Of a stretch of 64,000 bases of DNA, positions 11,326 through 23,597 are shown in pieces. This DNA comes from Gnetum montanum (taxonomy: Eukaryota > Streptophyta > Gnetopsida > Gnetales > Gnetaceae). The stretch spans positions 109,853 to 173,852 of the forward strand of contig MNCI01004659.1 of assembly GCA_015680685.1 (NCBI GenBank). Reading direction: 5' to 3'. A program made the translations under genes and the position numbers. The notes under the pieces were generated by a model. That model was not told the DNA's origin. It saw nothing but the letters and a program-made list of their open reading frames with translations, and searched no databases. The stretch's first letter is position 1, and each line of letters begins with the position of its first letter.

Positions 11326-11888
11326 TGATAAAGTCAAATTTTTGTGTATTACAATATCGTATCTACAATATTGTAGCAACGATGTTGTAGATATGATGTT
11401 GGAATCCATGCTACGTCATCATTGATACGATGTTTTGGGATGCATGTAGCCTTATAAATACTAGCACTTGGACGCATAATTCATAACTTTTCCATTCCAT
11501 GCTTAGCAAAACTCTTGTAATTTGTTTTCTTAGTTAGTGATAAAGTGAATGTCTGCATTGTGATGTTTAGCTGTTGTGCAAAATCTTTATTCGAGTGAAG
11601 TGTACTTGGGTATAGTTTATGATTGGAAATAAAAATATAGATTACTTCTCATCATTGCAACATCCACTTAGTTTGCTATTTTACTTAGATTATTTTTCAT
11701 ATTTACTTAGTCAACTCTTTATATTTTCAAAGTACTTTACTTTCCTTGTTTATTAGTAAAGTGGAATGAATATGACTAGTTTCGAGCACTTAAGTGTAAT
11801 CGTTTGGTAATCCTAGTAGTGTTATTGCTTGGTTCGTCCAATAGCATAACACTTGGTAACCTAATAATCATTACATGAGCCCAAGGCA
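11326..11888 (+). repeat. Element B 5' LTR, part 1
   Basis: Begins TGATAAAGTC, matching the 3' LTR start at 35929. It contains a TATA box (CTTATAAATACTAGC near 11450-11465) and, about 130 bp later, the stem-loop arms ATCTTTATT (11583-11591) and AATAAAAAT (11628-11636). The long U5 includes TTGGTAATCCTAGTAGTG and AGCATAACACTTGGTAACC, related to the other LTR families here. It breaks off where element C is inserted. Confidence 0.9.
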
Positions 11889-12846
11889 TAATGAGTGGTC
11901 AAGTACCTCTATGCTCAACCATACAAATCACTAAGCATTCACGTGCGATCTGGTCAAATTTTGTGGATTCTATGTCTTCCGGTACACTAGCATCTAGGAA
12001 ATGAACTTGTCCTAACAGTCATTTGTTGTCTTCCGAATTACACTTGTGATATACAAAGATATGGTTAAGTGTAATCAAGGTATATGATTTTTATTATTTT
12101 ATGTTTTATGTTCTTAGTGCTTTAAAATAGAGAAATGAAGTAATTTAATAGCTAATTTAATCTAACTAATTAATTAGTCTCTACTAGTCCTATCATAAGC
12201 ATTCAGTCCCACTTTCCGTACATGTCCTGAACCAACATATCCACTACTGGGATTACCAAGCATCATGCTACTGAGTGAACCAAGCAATAATGTTGTTGGG
12301 ATTACCAAGCGAATACATGTTTACACTCGAAGCAATCGTACTTATGTGTTTAACCTATTTAGCTTAATTAATTAACTAATCAATTGAAATCTAATTTAGC
12401 TTAATTAATTGCATAATTAATGAAAACAATAAATTCATAAATAAATCATTAATCTATTCCAAGTGCTGCAAGGTTTGATCAAAAGGCTCATCTTTATTGT
12501 CATTGACATTGGTGTGTTCATGTATAACAAAGCTTGAATAAAGATCTGTATACTTTCTAACTCCTATTGCAAGCACTCAAAGAAATATTCTAACTCTTAA
12601 ATGACAAAACTGCAAGAGCTTTGCTACAACTATGATAAGGCATCTTGTAAACACATCTAATGAGAACATATTTATAGACTTTATTGTGGAGCTATGTTGA
12701 CGGGGCCTCCTAAATGTAGCAAATGCTACATTGACGTGGCCTCATTGATGGGGCCACATCACGTAAAGGAGGCTACATCGACAGGGCCCCATTGATGAGG
12801 CCACATCAATGGGGATTCATCGATGTGACACAACGATGATTCATCA
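11889..12846 (-). repeat. Element C 3' LTR
   Basis: 958 bp, TAATGAGTGG...TTCATCA, a mutated form of the TGATGA...TCATCA ends of this lineage. On the sense strand the U3 is a short GC-rich array of GGCC and ATCGATG-like words (12700-12840). It is followed by a TATA box (CTATAAATATG, complement of about 12668-12678) and a perfect 9-bp stem-loop (arms 12537-12545 and 12490-12498). The purine tract GTGGGGGTA sits just upstream on the sense strand (complement of 12847-12855). Confidence 0.9.
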
Positions 12847-12894
12847 TACCCCCACAACTGAATAAAAACTTGTCCTCGAGTTTACAAAATTTGG

Positions 12895-15212
12895 AAGGTA
12901 TGGGATTATTGACTGACTATTGACATAACAAACTAACTTGACAAAATTAAGTGTCTAGTATACAAATCAACATCATTACAAAAAATTGTGGTGTTCATGA
13001 CATAAAATTAAACACCATGACATGATAACTCAAAATTAGACAGCACATCCTGTGATGGCATGAAGGACCTCAGGAGCCTCCACCACCTAGGACTAGTTGG
13101 TCCAATAGTTCTTCATGTTGTGTTGTGCTTAATCTGACACTTATGATCCTTGTGGACATTTACAGATCTTTGAGTGTAGTGACGGCTAGTACAAATGCCA
13201 CAGGTGCATTAAGTATTTCGACAATTCTATCAACAACCACCTCTGTTGTTGTCTCTTGTCCTTGGTGCTACATCACCAGCACTATTGCCCCCTCATCTTC
13301 CTTCATGCGCACCGAGAAGGTTGCAACATTCCCAAAAATTTTTGGGAGTGGCTATTGTTCTGTGAGAGATACCATGACCTCTCTAGCACTAGGATTCAAC
13401 CTCACAAATAATTGCATTCGTTGGGTTGAGAAAATAGATCCACCTCCTCCCATTAAGTTGACTGTTCAGGACACCTCATTTAGATGACTCATCATTGATT
13501 AGTACACAAATGGGTCTTCACCACTCATGCTTGCTCATTACTCTTATTTGCTAAAGAGCCGTTCTCAGTATTCATGCAATAGTTGGGCTATTGCAGTGAC
13601 ATTTGGCATAGTTGTTTGAGTGGTAGGTGGAGGTGATGGCTACTACTTCTCTTCTTAAATGGTTGTTGTAGGCAATTTATCTTTCATCATCTTTGCCCAA
13701 TTAGTGATTGGACCATGTTTGACAACATCATTTGTATAACAAACTAGCCCTCCCCTCCAACAGAGTTTTTTGATGAGGCATGGAAAGAAGAGTGTCTTTT
13801 TTCCACGTTCATTTTCTTTAAAATGCTTCTCTATCTCTAGATAGATCAGTTGTGGAAGGTTAACAAAGAATCTCTCACTCAAAATAGCACACATATGGGT
13901 AAAAAAGACAATGATCTTATTGGGCCTCACCGTGGGGTTTAGGTGAAAGGTTGCAATCTTGTAGTAAATTCTTTCTACCAATGTGAGCACATCATACTTC
14001 TTACAATTAACACCATAGCACCATTGAACCCATTCCTTTTTTATGCTAGGGTCCACCTACATTGGAATCTCAGCAAGATTTGCCCCAATTTTTGGCAACC
14101 CAAGCACTTTAGTAATGACCTACATCGAGTAAGACACTAAGACGTCCTTGATTTTGATCATTGAATCAGCCTGCTTGTTGTTTCAGAATAAGAATGTCTC
14201 TTCCATGTACCACTTCTTTGTGGAAGTGATTATTGGTTACATGGGAGAGGTCTTTTGTTGGTCCTATACTTCTTTTAGGTTCTTACTCCAAGAAAGAGCC
14301 AAGTAATGATTGAAGCATGTTTGATAGCATCATTTGTATAGCGAAATATCTCTCCCCTTTGGTAGAGTTTTCTGATGAGGCATGGGAAGGGGAGTGCCTT
14401 TCTTCTATGTTCATTTTCTTTAAACCACTTCTCTATCTCTAGATAGATTAGCTATGAAAGGTTGACAGGGAATATCCAACTCAGAGTAGCACACACACAA
14501 GAAAAAAAGATAGTGATCTTACTGAGCCTTATTGTGGGGTTTAGGTGAAAGCCGCAATCTTGTAGTGAATTATTTTTGCCGGTGTGAGCATGCCATACTT
14601 CTTGCGATCAACACCATAGCACCATTGAACCCATTCCTTTTTGATGTTGGGGTCTGCTTGCATTAGAATCTCAACAAGATTTGCCCTAGTTTCTGGCAAC
14701 CCTAGCACTTCAGTAATGACCTACACCAAGTAAGACACTAAGATGTCCTTGATTTTGACCTTTGAACTAGCCTGCTTGTTGTTCAAGAATAAGAATGTCT
14801 CTCCCATGTACCACTCCCTGGTGAAAGTGATTATTGGTTACATGGGAGAGGTCTTTAGTTGGTCCTATACTTCTTTAGGTGCTTGCTCCAAGAAAGAGCC
14901 AAAGTTTAACTCCTGGAGCACTATTTTTTGGACCTTTCTTGATTTGATTTGATTTAGGCAAGCTTCTGTCAAGGTCATCTTAAGGTTTGCTTGCTAACTT
15001 GGTGCCTCATCCTAGTGGAAATGTTCTATTGTTGTTGCTAGTTATAGAATCTAATGAATAGATTCCGCCTCAACCTCTTCCCTAAGAGGACCCATGGCAT
15101 GGGTTGCAAGTGGTTCTTCCTAGGCTTGTTCTTGGCCCCTTCCCATTCTTGGTTGTTTCTCTCTTTGTTGAGATGGTCCTCCTTCTTGTGTGTGTTTTCC
15201 TTTTGGTGCCAT
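12895..15212 (-). pseudogene. Element C extra ORF after pol (Athila-type aORF), broken
   Basis: A minus-strand frame opens at ATG 15212 with MAPKGKHTQEGG, a lysine-rich start. It then shows ELNFGSFLEQAP, EWYMGETFLFLNN, a segment ending KKEWVQWCYGV, IYLEIEKHFKE and FFPCLIKKLCWRGGLVC (near 13740-13800). The last motif matches the family often annotated as putative plant transposon protein, which lies between pol and the 3' LTR in Athila-type elements. That assignment rests on remembered family features. Element B has the homologous ORF (FPCLIKKLC near 33750). A 602-bp tandem duplication splits the frame, and stops are frequent. Its role in the element is unknown. Confidence 0.65.
13702..14904 (-). 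repeat. Diverged tandem duplication, about 602-bp unit, inside the element C extra ORF
   Basis: The segment starting GATTGGACCATGTTTGACA (13706) recurs as GATTGAAGCATGTTTGATA (14308). The similarity runs through CTCTATCTCTAGATAGAT, CACCATAGCACCATTGAACC and CTTACTCCAAGAAAGAGCC (GCTTGCTCC in copy 2). The two units differ at many positions, so the duplication is old or was already present in the master element. Confidence 0.9.
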
Positions 15213-17280
15213 CTGTGCTCACAACACATCCATGGATTAGTAGATATAATGTGTAACTTTGAATTTTTTGAATACCTTATCTTGTTAATCAATTACATTT
15301 GTCTAAGGTTGGACCATGGTAGATTAATCATTTTATTAATTAATTTTTTAATTATAAGTGTCACTAAAGCTCATTGAAAGGATTTAACTTTTATAATTTG
15401 GTGTTTAAATGTTGATTTCTTAGTTAAACCTTTGTGGGAGTTACAAAAATGGTGAAATTTTTTTTATCAAAAATAGCACATTTATGGCCCCCACAACTAA
15501 GAGCTTACCTCTAGTAGCTACATGGTCAAAGAATGGAGTGATTTGAATAAATGTTAGAAAGTTATGGATTATGAAAGGTTCTAGGCTTTGAAAATTTGAA
15601 AAACTCCCTTGGTGTTTGTGAGTAAATGTGAATTTCTAAGGAGGGTCTTGCATATTTATACTATTTTTGCACTACATTGATAGGGCCATGTATACAGGAT
15701 CTCATATATGCATGGGCTTCATTGATGGCGCCCCATTTACAAGGTCATAAACAAAATTTTAAAATGGGAATATCCTAAAAATACAAGGAAGTTTTGAATG
15801 AATTTGGGATCCATGGAGTTTCAAAAAAGCTAAAAATATGATGAAATATTTGAAGAGGGTCATTGAAGGCTAAAAAATTCATAAATTTGATGGAGAATGT
15901 GTGCATTAAACAAAATATGTAAAGGAGCACATGGTTGAATGCAGAAGATGGATGTACAAAAGATTGTGATTGCAATAATGCCTAAAGATAAGGTGCTTAA
16001 CCAACCCAACCAAGAGATATGTAGGTGGGTCCTCCCCATAGCAGGCACATGCCATGTTTGCCCTTGCATAACCTCAACTTAAGGAGTTTGTGGGCCCCAT
16101 AGGTGATTAATGGTTGATGGAAGTTAAGGATCAAAACCCAGAAGATTCTACCAAAGAATTCAAGTACATTAGATAAATACACCAAATCAAGAACATAGAC
16201 ACCAGCAATGAGGTGAGTTATGGGCAGCATAGACAGATGATGGAGAAGATGGAATAGAATTCTGAATTAAGGTTATAAGAAGTCCCTTGTGGATTTTGTG
16301 TTTAAATGACTTAAGAAGATCCATCCTTAGTCCAAACCAAGATCAATCACTTTCAGTGATTTTGCATCACCACTCCAAAACTGGTCCACCCTCTCAAGAC
16401 ACAAGAGTGTTCTCATAGAACAACCACCATTTCATAAAGAGAATAAAAGAGAAGTAAAAAGTAACAGAGGGCCTTAGTTAGAGGAAACCTTCATGCATGG
16501 GTAACATGTTTTTCTAGTCCCATAACCAATGCTTGTAGTGTGTTTATTTGTCGAAGGGATGTGCATTGAATTCCCATAATGTTTTTTTTTTGTTTTTTTG
16601 TTTGGTTTATATATATATATATATTCTATTTGGATGAAAACCACACCATGTAAAGACTTTATTCAACTTCCTATTATTGGTTAACATAGAACAGTAAGCC
16701 ATCTATGAAAACACTCATGCACCCAAGCAAGTAGAAGAGTACAAAGAGTGTTGAGTCCCCTTGAAGTCACACCCTGTTCAAACATTCGAATCCTTTCCAA
16801 TTCTGGAAACTATTAAGGTCATAAGTTTATTAAAAGTTTATTTAATGAAAAGGGACCTCAAACTTCAAACAAGAGAAACCATAGAGTTTGTGGATGGGTG
16901 GATGTTGTGGATTCACTACATGTTCCATGAAAAAGAAACCATGTCTTAGCCATCGGTACAAAAATTCAAAAATAGAAACTAGACATTAGAAAACAAAACA
17001 TTAAGCACAAACCACCATTAGTAATAGCTATAACACCATTGTGTCCTATTGGCACACAACACATTTATTAACAAAAATTAGAAAATCATACTAAAATAAA
17101 GTAAAATACATAAGAAAGATTTAAATGTACTAATGATGGTGTAAAATAAAAATGACGTAAAATAGGAAAAAAAATTAAAAATCAAAAGGTGTAAAATAAA
17201 TAATTTGCAAAGAAAAAGATGTGTAAAACAAAATAAAAATAAAAATAGAAAGGCTGAGGAGTCATGTATATGATTAGCAT
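15213..17280 (-). other. Element C post-pol region with conserved noncoding module
   Basis: No real ORF is visible. Two blocks are shared with elements A4, B and D: one at 16491-16538 (GGGTAACATG, then CATAACCAATGCTTGTAG) and one at 16027-16053 (CCTCCCCATAGCAGGC). A dinucleotide run (AT) lies near 16609-16623. The 17080-17280 stretch is A-rich on the plus strand. Confidence 0.7.
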
Positions 17281-18480
17281 GGATGGCCATCTTCCCCACG
17301 ATTGAGTTGGAAGGAGGAGATCCAAAAAATTGAGTGTGATTGCTTATCCGTTGAGGTATTTGTTGCACTAACTTACCTTGGCTCATGGAAAGGCTTTATT
17401 TATTGGATGTTGACCAACTATTTTTTGTTTGGATTTTCAGGTTTGTATATGATCATGGCCCTAGAAGAAAAGGTTTTATCAATTATATAAGGCCCCTTCC
17501 ACAATGTTTGAAATTTGGTTTTTTGTGGTACATGTGTGGGATTCTAATAGAGAACCTTATCTCGCAGTTGAAATTTTACTTTACATATTCTAAGATCATG
17601 ACATTGTTTATTGAATGCCTTATACACTTCATCCAAAGACAAGGCCACCAATTGATTTTCATCTAGCACATTGTGAGGTTGATATTTCTTTCTTTTTGTA
17701 ATAGACGTAGGTAAAGATTCAGATCACAAGTTGAGAGTGTATGAAGCTTGGATTGTATTAGGAGCATTAGAAGTTTTTCATATAGTAACTCATAGGGAAA
17801 GTAGCCAATAGGGAGTTTCCATGTTGAGCGGTAGGCCCAAAGGACATCATTGAATTTTGTGCTCCAATCTCTCATATATTTGTTAATAGTTCTTGTTAGA
17901 ATCTTTGTTTTCCCTGTTAGTCACTTCTACTTGACCATTGGCTTAGGGGTGATAGGGTGTTGTTAATTTATGTTCAACCCCTAAGTGTTGCATGATTTTT
18001 TGAAAAGTAATACCTGTAAAATTGGTTTTGTTGTTAGAAATCAGTGCACATGGCACCTCCAAACTTGTTCATAACATTTTGTTGTACAAATCGAGCAGCC
18101 GTGGATGATGTACAGTCGGTGACAGCTATTACCTCTATCCATTTGGTACAATAGTTAACAACGACAATTATATATGCCTTCCCATTGGACATGGGTGTGA
18201 TGGAACCCATACAATCTATGGCCCATATGTCAAAGGGTTCCAGTGGTTGAATCCACTATTGAGAACTCTCCATTCATGTAGTCATCCCACCATCTCATTG
18301 ATAGTGCTCATAGGATAAAACAAATTGGTGGGCATCCTTGAAGATTATGGGCCAATAGTATCTTGCCATTAATATTTTTACAGCTGTGCATCTCCTAGCA
18401 TAGTGGCCCCCACAAGGATCTTCATAAGCATCCTAGAGAACATGTAATTAATTTGCATCAAGTACACACCAACAAACTAG
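17281..18480 (-). pseudogene. Element C integrase region
   Basis: Minus-strand fragments match the gypsy integrase core and C-terminus. They include a stretch with DWSTKFNDVLWAYRSTWKLP (17820-17875), equivalent to the segment after the catalytic Glu, and fragments matching the A4 integrase up to about 18480. Several stops and frame changes are present. No chromodomain was recognised at the C-terminus. Confidence 0.8.
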
Positions 18481-18699
18481 GCCATCGGTGCACACCTTAT
18501 AAAGGTATCTATTGATTTCCATAAAGTGCTTAGCTCGATGAAGAAATTGTTGTTTCTTACTATGGTCCAGATCTTTTGATATCTCCTAAGTAAGAAGATA
18601 AGTGAGGATGCCATCATACCATTTTGGTTCTATGGGAATTTTTTCATTTATTGTAGTGGAAAAGAGAAGTTCATTAGGAAATTGATTAGAGAGTAGGCT

Positions 18700-20260
18700 C
18701 TCCTCCTCTTTGTTATTCCATCACAACCGAGACAAATGATCAGTGATCACATTCTCAGTTCTTTTTTGATCTACCATTATGAGATTGAATTTTTGTAAAA
18801 TCACTAACCATTGTATGACACAGGGGCTTACCATTGGCTTGTTCATGAGGAAGAATATGGTATTGTGATAAGTGTGCACAAACACTTTATATCCAAGCAC
18901 ATAGTGCCTAAACTTTTCTAAAGCATACACCACCACCATCAATTCTTTCTCTATGGTGGTGTAATTCAGTTATCCACCCACAATGCTTTGACTTGTGTAG
19001 TGGATGTAATATGGACGTTTCTTATCATCCAATTGCATAAGCATAGCTTCCAAGGCATAGTTGGATGCATATTTCATTATATGGAATGGTCTAGACTAGT
19101 CAGGTGCTTGTAGAATTAGGGTTTATACAAATTTTTGTTTAAGGCTCTGGAATGCATTTTCACATTCCTTGGTCCAGATGAAGGGAGAATCTTTCTTTGT
19201 TAGCTCAATCAATGATTTTGCAACCTTAGAAAAATTCTCTATAAATTGCCGATAGTAACTAGTGTGTCCAAGAAATGTTTGAACATCTTTGACAATTTCT
19301 AGTTGATGGGTGATTTCTTGGATAATCCTTATCTTTTTGGGATCTATCTCAATCCCTTCCAATGAAATTCAATGATCCAATACAATACCTTCTTGGACCA
19401 TGATATGACTCATTTATTAATTGAGTCATAGATTTGTTTCCACACATCTTTTTAGTACTTGTTCAAGGTGGTCCAAGGATTGCTCAAAGGTAGCACCATA
19501 AGTGGAGTAGTCATCCATGAAGACTTTCTATTTGCTACTAAAAGATGCTTAAGACCATATGTTGGAAAATGGCAAGAGCATTACACAGATCAAAAGGCAT
19601 CTTGTGATATGCAAAGGTCCCCCAAGAACTTGTGAATATTTTTTTGGCTATATTTTCTGGTACAATCTGGATATGGTTATAGCCACCATCTAGAAAATTG
19701 TAATAGTAATGCCTAGATATGGTGTCCAACACCTAATTAATGAATGACAATGGAAAATGATCTTTGAATATTGCCATGTTTACTAGCCTAAAGTTGATAC
19801 AAACCCATCATTGCCACCTCTTTTTAGCACTATCACAAGTGGGCTAACCTACTTGCTATCTGCATTGGGGTAGATGAGCTTTTCCTTAAGGAGTTGCTTA
19901 ATCTCCTCTTTGACAATTTGCTTTAATTTTTGGTTTAATTGCCATTGTGGTTTCCTCCTTAGCTTCATAGATGGATCAATGTAAATGCAGTGCTGGCATA
20001 TCCATGGATCAATTTCAATGAGTTTAGGATATGACCAAGCAAAGGCTACTGGCCATTTGTTGAACACTTTCAATAGTTTTGCTTTTTGCTCAAGATCAAG
20101 TTTGGCATTGAGTAGGATTGGCTTGCCCTTTTTAAAGAATGCATATTCTAGGCTAATAGGTAAAGTTTTCAACTCTAGGGGCTATTGTTTAAAATTCTTA
20201 GGGATCTCCAACTCTTTCCAATTGGTATCAATATTTTCATCATCAGAGAGTTGGTGATGA
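18700..20260 (-). pseudogene. Element C reverse transcriptase and RNase H
   Basis: Minus-strand segments cover the RT N-terminus (IDPSMKLRRKPQWQLNQKLK, about 19990-20040), the fingers/palm (FLDGGYNHIQI and TSSWGTFAYHKMPFDLCNA, 19560-19700), the connection (FLGHTSYYRQFIENFSKVAK, about 19240) and RNase H (ALEKFRHYVLGYKVFVHTYH; DHLSRL at 18721). Relative to A4, PFGLCNA reads PFDLCNA. Stops separate the segments. Confidence 0.85.
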
Positions 20261-20514
20261 ACTTGCTCTAGTTCATCCATGCCTACGACATAAGCACATG
20301 TCAGGCTCTCAATAAGTTCCATGCACATTGTGCTGCTATCAGAATTAGTGGTCAACCATTGGGTGCCATCTTGTTTTATGGCTACTACGTACAGACACCT
20401 TTGAATATCTTCCTCATGTGCACATTGCTTGCATGTGGAAATAGATGCTTAGTTCATGGACTAGAGTTTTTGCACGTAATTGCATCCTATATTGTTGTAC
20501 ACTATGCATGGAAC

Positions 20515-21060
20515 TCATTTCTTCTCAGTCTTCTCAAATGCATTTTCTTTAGATATCTCCAAGGAAGGATCTCTGATGCTCATTCTTACATCAATAGTGC
20601 TTAGCCATGTCCTTTCCATAATGATTGGGAAGTTCCCCTTGCAGTTTTCAACCTTGATTACTAGGAAATCAACAAGATAAGACCATCCATAGATAGTGGT
20701 CATAATGTCTTCAACTAGTCCCAATGGAATAGTGATGGATTGGTCTACCAATTCTAATATTATATTGCTCTTCTTGAGAGGCAGTAGCTTCTAGGAAATA
20801 TACATCTTAAGAGAAATCAAGTTTACATTGGAACTTAAATCAAGAAGAGCTTTACATGGTTCATTCTCAACAATTTGCAAATAAATAAAAGGACTTTCAA
20901 GATCAACTAATTTCTTGGGAAGGTTGCCATCTTGAATCCAATTATATACAACATGACTCAGCATAACAATATGGATTTTGGGCAATATTTGATTTGAAGG
21001 GGACCTAATGGAATGGTTTATAGTGGATGAGGTAGGAGTAGGATGACCAACCACCTAAGT
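20515..21060 (-). pseudogene. Element C aspartic protease
   Basis: Minus-strand frames contain EPCKALLDLSSNVNLISLKM, then a segment with VDQSITIPLGLVEDIMTTIY and WSYLVDFLVI. The catalytic motif, LDSGSGVNLIS in A4, reads LDLSSNVNLIS here, so the DSG active site is lost. A stop separates the two parts. Confidence 0.85.
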
Positions 21061-23445
21061 ATATGAGGGCTTAGTAGGGCTATTGGTTTAGAAGAATGGT
21101 CTTTTATGATCATGATATTTTGAACCCCTCAATTGATGAACCAGTTATAGATTGATGGCCCTGGTAACATTGTGTTACTATGGTTGGGCTAGAAGTTCAT
21201 CCTACATGGATGGAGTAGGTGGTAGTTGCATTGAGGGTGGAGGAAAAGGTGTAGAAATAGGAGGAGGATAAGGATAAAATGTGGCATCCCTCCTAGAATG
21301 CTAAAAATGATCTCTATAGTATTTAGGATGGTAGTAGTGATGTTGAAAAGAAGAAACATGACTAGAAGAGTCACGTGGAGACAAGGGTTATTGAACATAA
21401 TACCCATATAGATTTGGTTGCCTATAAGGGTACTGTTGCGTTAGTGATGGCATCCCCCATGATTATGGTTGGTGTCACTATTGATATTGTTCATACGATT
21501 GCGATGGAGTTCCACTTGGATAATATTATTATTGCTAATGGAACTACTTGGCATTATCTCGAGGATAAGGCAATCTTCTAGGTGTTTACCTTTTTACTAG
21601 TTGTGGATTCAGAGCATACACCCCAAACTCTTGTAAGTGTGACATGATGGAGAAACATTCCTTAGGATGTTTGTGTTGGCAAATGTCACATCCACCATCA
21701 TCATCTAATTCAGTTTCTGCAACTTCATCTACTACAGTAATCTTGTCCTTACCCCTTTGGTAGGCATGTTTAGCTTCTTTTCACCTCCTATTGTTACAAT
21801 CACTACTTTGCTCTCTTGATTCTTTGATGATTTTTAAAGCAGTTTGGAATTTTTCGTCCAACAAATCCCACATTTTATCCACCATGGCTAAAATTTTAGA
21901 CATAGATTTTTGGATCGATAAGGTCTTTCTATTTACCATCTCATCAAGTGATGATTCCTCAATGTCACAAAATTGGACTTCCCTTTTTCTGATAGAAGGA
22001 TCCCTATTGTATTCCTCTACATTTTCGTGTTTTCTCAACTCTCCTTCTTCTTTTGCTACCTGCTTAATTAGCCTTTGAATTTGATGGACTTTGAGTTCGA
22101 ATAGTCTCCCTTGACTAAAGACCCCAAGCATTCTTCTCATTTCTGATCTAAGTCCCTCTATGATAGGACAAAGTATTTTCCACTGAGAATAACCATGGCT
22201 AGGGCATTGGTGTATGAGAGAATAGTATATACCCATGGTAGCATCTAAGGGTTCATGATTTCCTTACTTCCATCCTTAGATCTACCTTCTCAAATTAGAC
22301 ACTTTGGAGTACATCTGACACTTATCATTAAATAGTTGTAACATTGTACTCCACCTACGGGTGGATTTTAGCTTCAAGGACTAATGCCAACATTTCGCTT
22401 CCTTGATGAGTGTCTTGAAAAATAACTTTAGTTTTTGCCAATGTTTTTTGATATTTTGTAAGGCATAGGCATCATGAAAAGCTTGAAGATGTGTTTATGG
22501 ATCAAATTCCTATCCCCCCTAAAATCTAGGAATATTGTTCATATCAAGTTATTTGATCTGACTATCCGTCACATGCTTAGTTGGAATTTTTATAGCCTAT
22601 GCAATATTTAACATGCTTCAAGTCACCAACAAAGGCTCATCATCTTCATTATTTTAATGATGTCCTCTACTACCCCTTTGATCATGGTGGGCCTAGCGAT
22701 CATCATTATTGTCCCACTATTCACCTCCATCGTGATTATTTTTTCTATGGTGTTTGTTAGAACCAGAAGAGGAAGAAAAATTTGCCAATGAAGAGGGTGA
22801 AGAGGGAGAAAAATTTACCAATGAAGAGGGTAATGAGGGAGGAGGACTATCTCCACCATGATGTTTGCCAACTCCTCTTCGATTGTCATGGTCACATTTA
22901 TCAATTTTTTTATCCTCTTGATGCTTGTCTGATCCCTTACCTGAACTGTCATTTTTACCTAAACCTACATTGTTGATAGTGGACTACAAATTCAGGGCAA
23001 CACCCCCATCACCAATAACAAGGGGTGGAGAATTTTCATGTTGAAAGCCCCCAAAAGAAGGATCCTTATTGTCATTTTGGTTTAGCAAGAATAGGGGATC
23101 AATGAACTGCTTTCCCTTCACAAACTCATGATTCTTCTCTTGGTGTTGATCTCTCTTGTGTTGTGTTTCAATGGAATGATAGTCTTGGCAGTCATAATCA
23201 TGCACAACATACTCCTCTTGAAGATCTTGGATGCCCAACCTCATAAGAGTCTGAAGTAACATCCTAAGCATAGATCGATCAAGAGGCATTACAATGTTGC
23301 CTTCCATATCTTGCCATCACAGTTGTTCATCCTAATATAGGATGAAGGTGAAGTCAAGCACATACTCATTTAGATGAGTATACACCACCTTGCATTCTTG
23401 AGGAACTAGTAGCTTAGTATCATCATGCCTATGAGAAGAAGACAT
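21061..23445 (-). pseudogene. Element C gag
   Basis: The frame begins at ATG 23445 (MSSSHRHDDTK). It continues through a segment related to A4 gag (GNIVMPLDRSMLRMLLQTL), the capsid-like region, then YYSLIHQCPSHGYSQWK, HQIQRLIKQVAKEEGELRKH and YNRDPSIRKREVQFC. It ends with a zinc-knuckle-like CDICQHKHPKEC near 21640-21680 and a low-complexity tyrosine/proline tail. Stops and frameshifts break it. It resembles the gag of A4, B and D. Confidence 0.85.
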
Positions 23446-23578
23446 TTTGCAATACAAACAGGATATTAGTGTGCTTATGTGATTATATTATCTATGAGAA
23501 TGATTTTGACTTTAGGGTTTGTTCAATGATGTTAATGATGTTTACTAAACCTAGATAGCATACATTTCAACAAAAGAG

Positions 23579-23596
23579 TCCCTGAAAATGGTGCCA
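23579..23596 (-). promoter_or_regulatory. Element C primer-binding site
   Basis: Directly inside the 5' LTR, after one base, the sense strand reads TGGTGCCATTTTCAGGGA. This is a diverged form of the tRNA-Asp-type PBS seen in A4 (TGGCGCCGTTGTCGAGGA). Position and partial similarity support it, but the mismatches are many. Confidence 0.65.
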
Positions 23597-23597
23597 A

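Noticed and set aside
13125-13487. 120-codon plus-strand ORF inside element C
   Set aside because: It is antisense to the element's extra-ORF region, of low complexity, and unsupported by any homology or context.
15054-15377. 107-codon plus-strand ORF
   Set aside because: It lies antisense to the start of the element C extra ORF (ATG 15212 on the minus strand).
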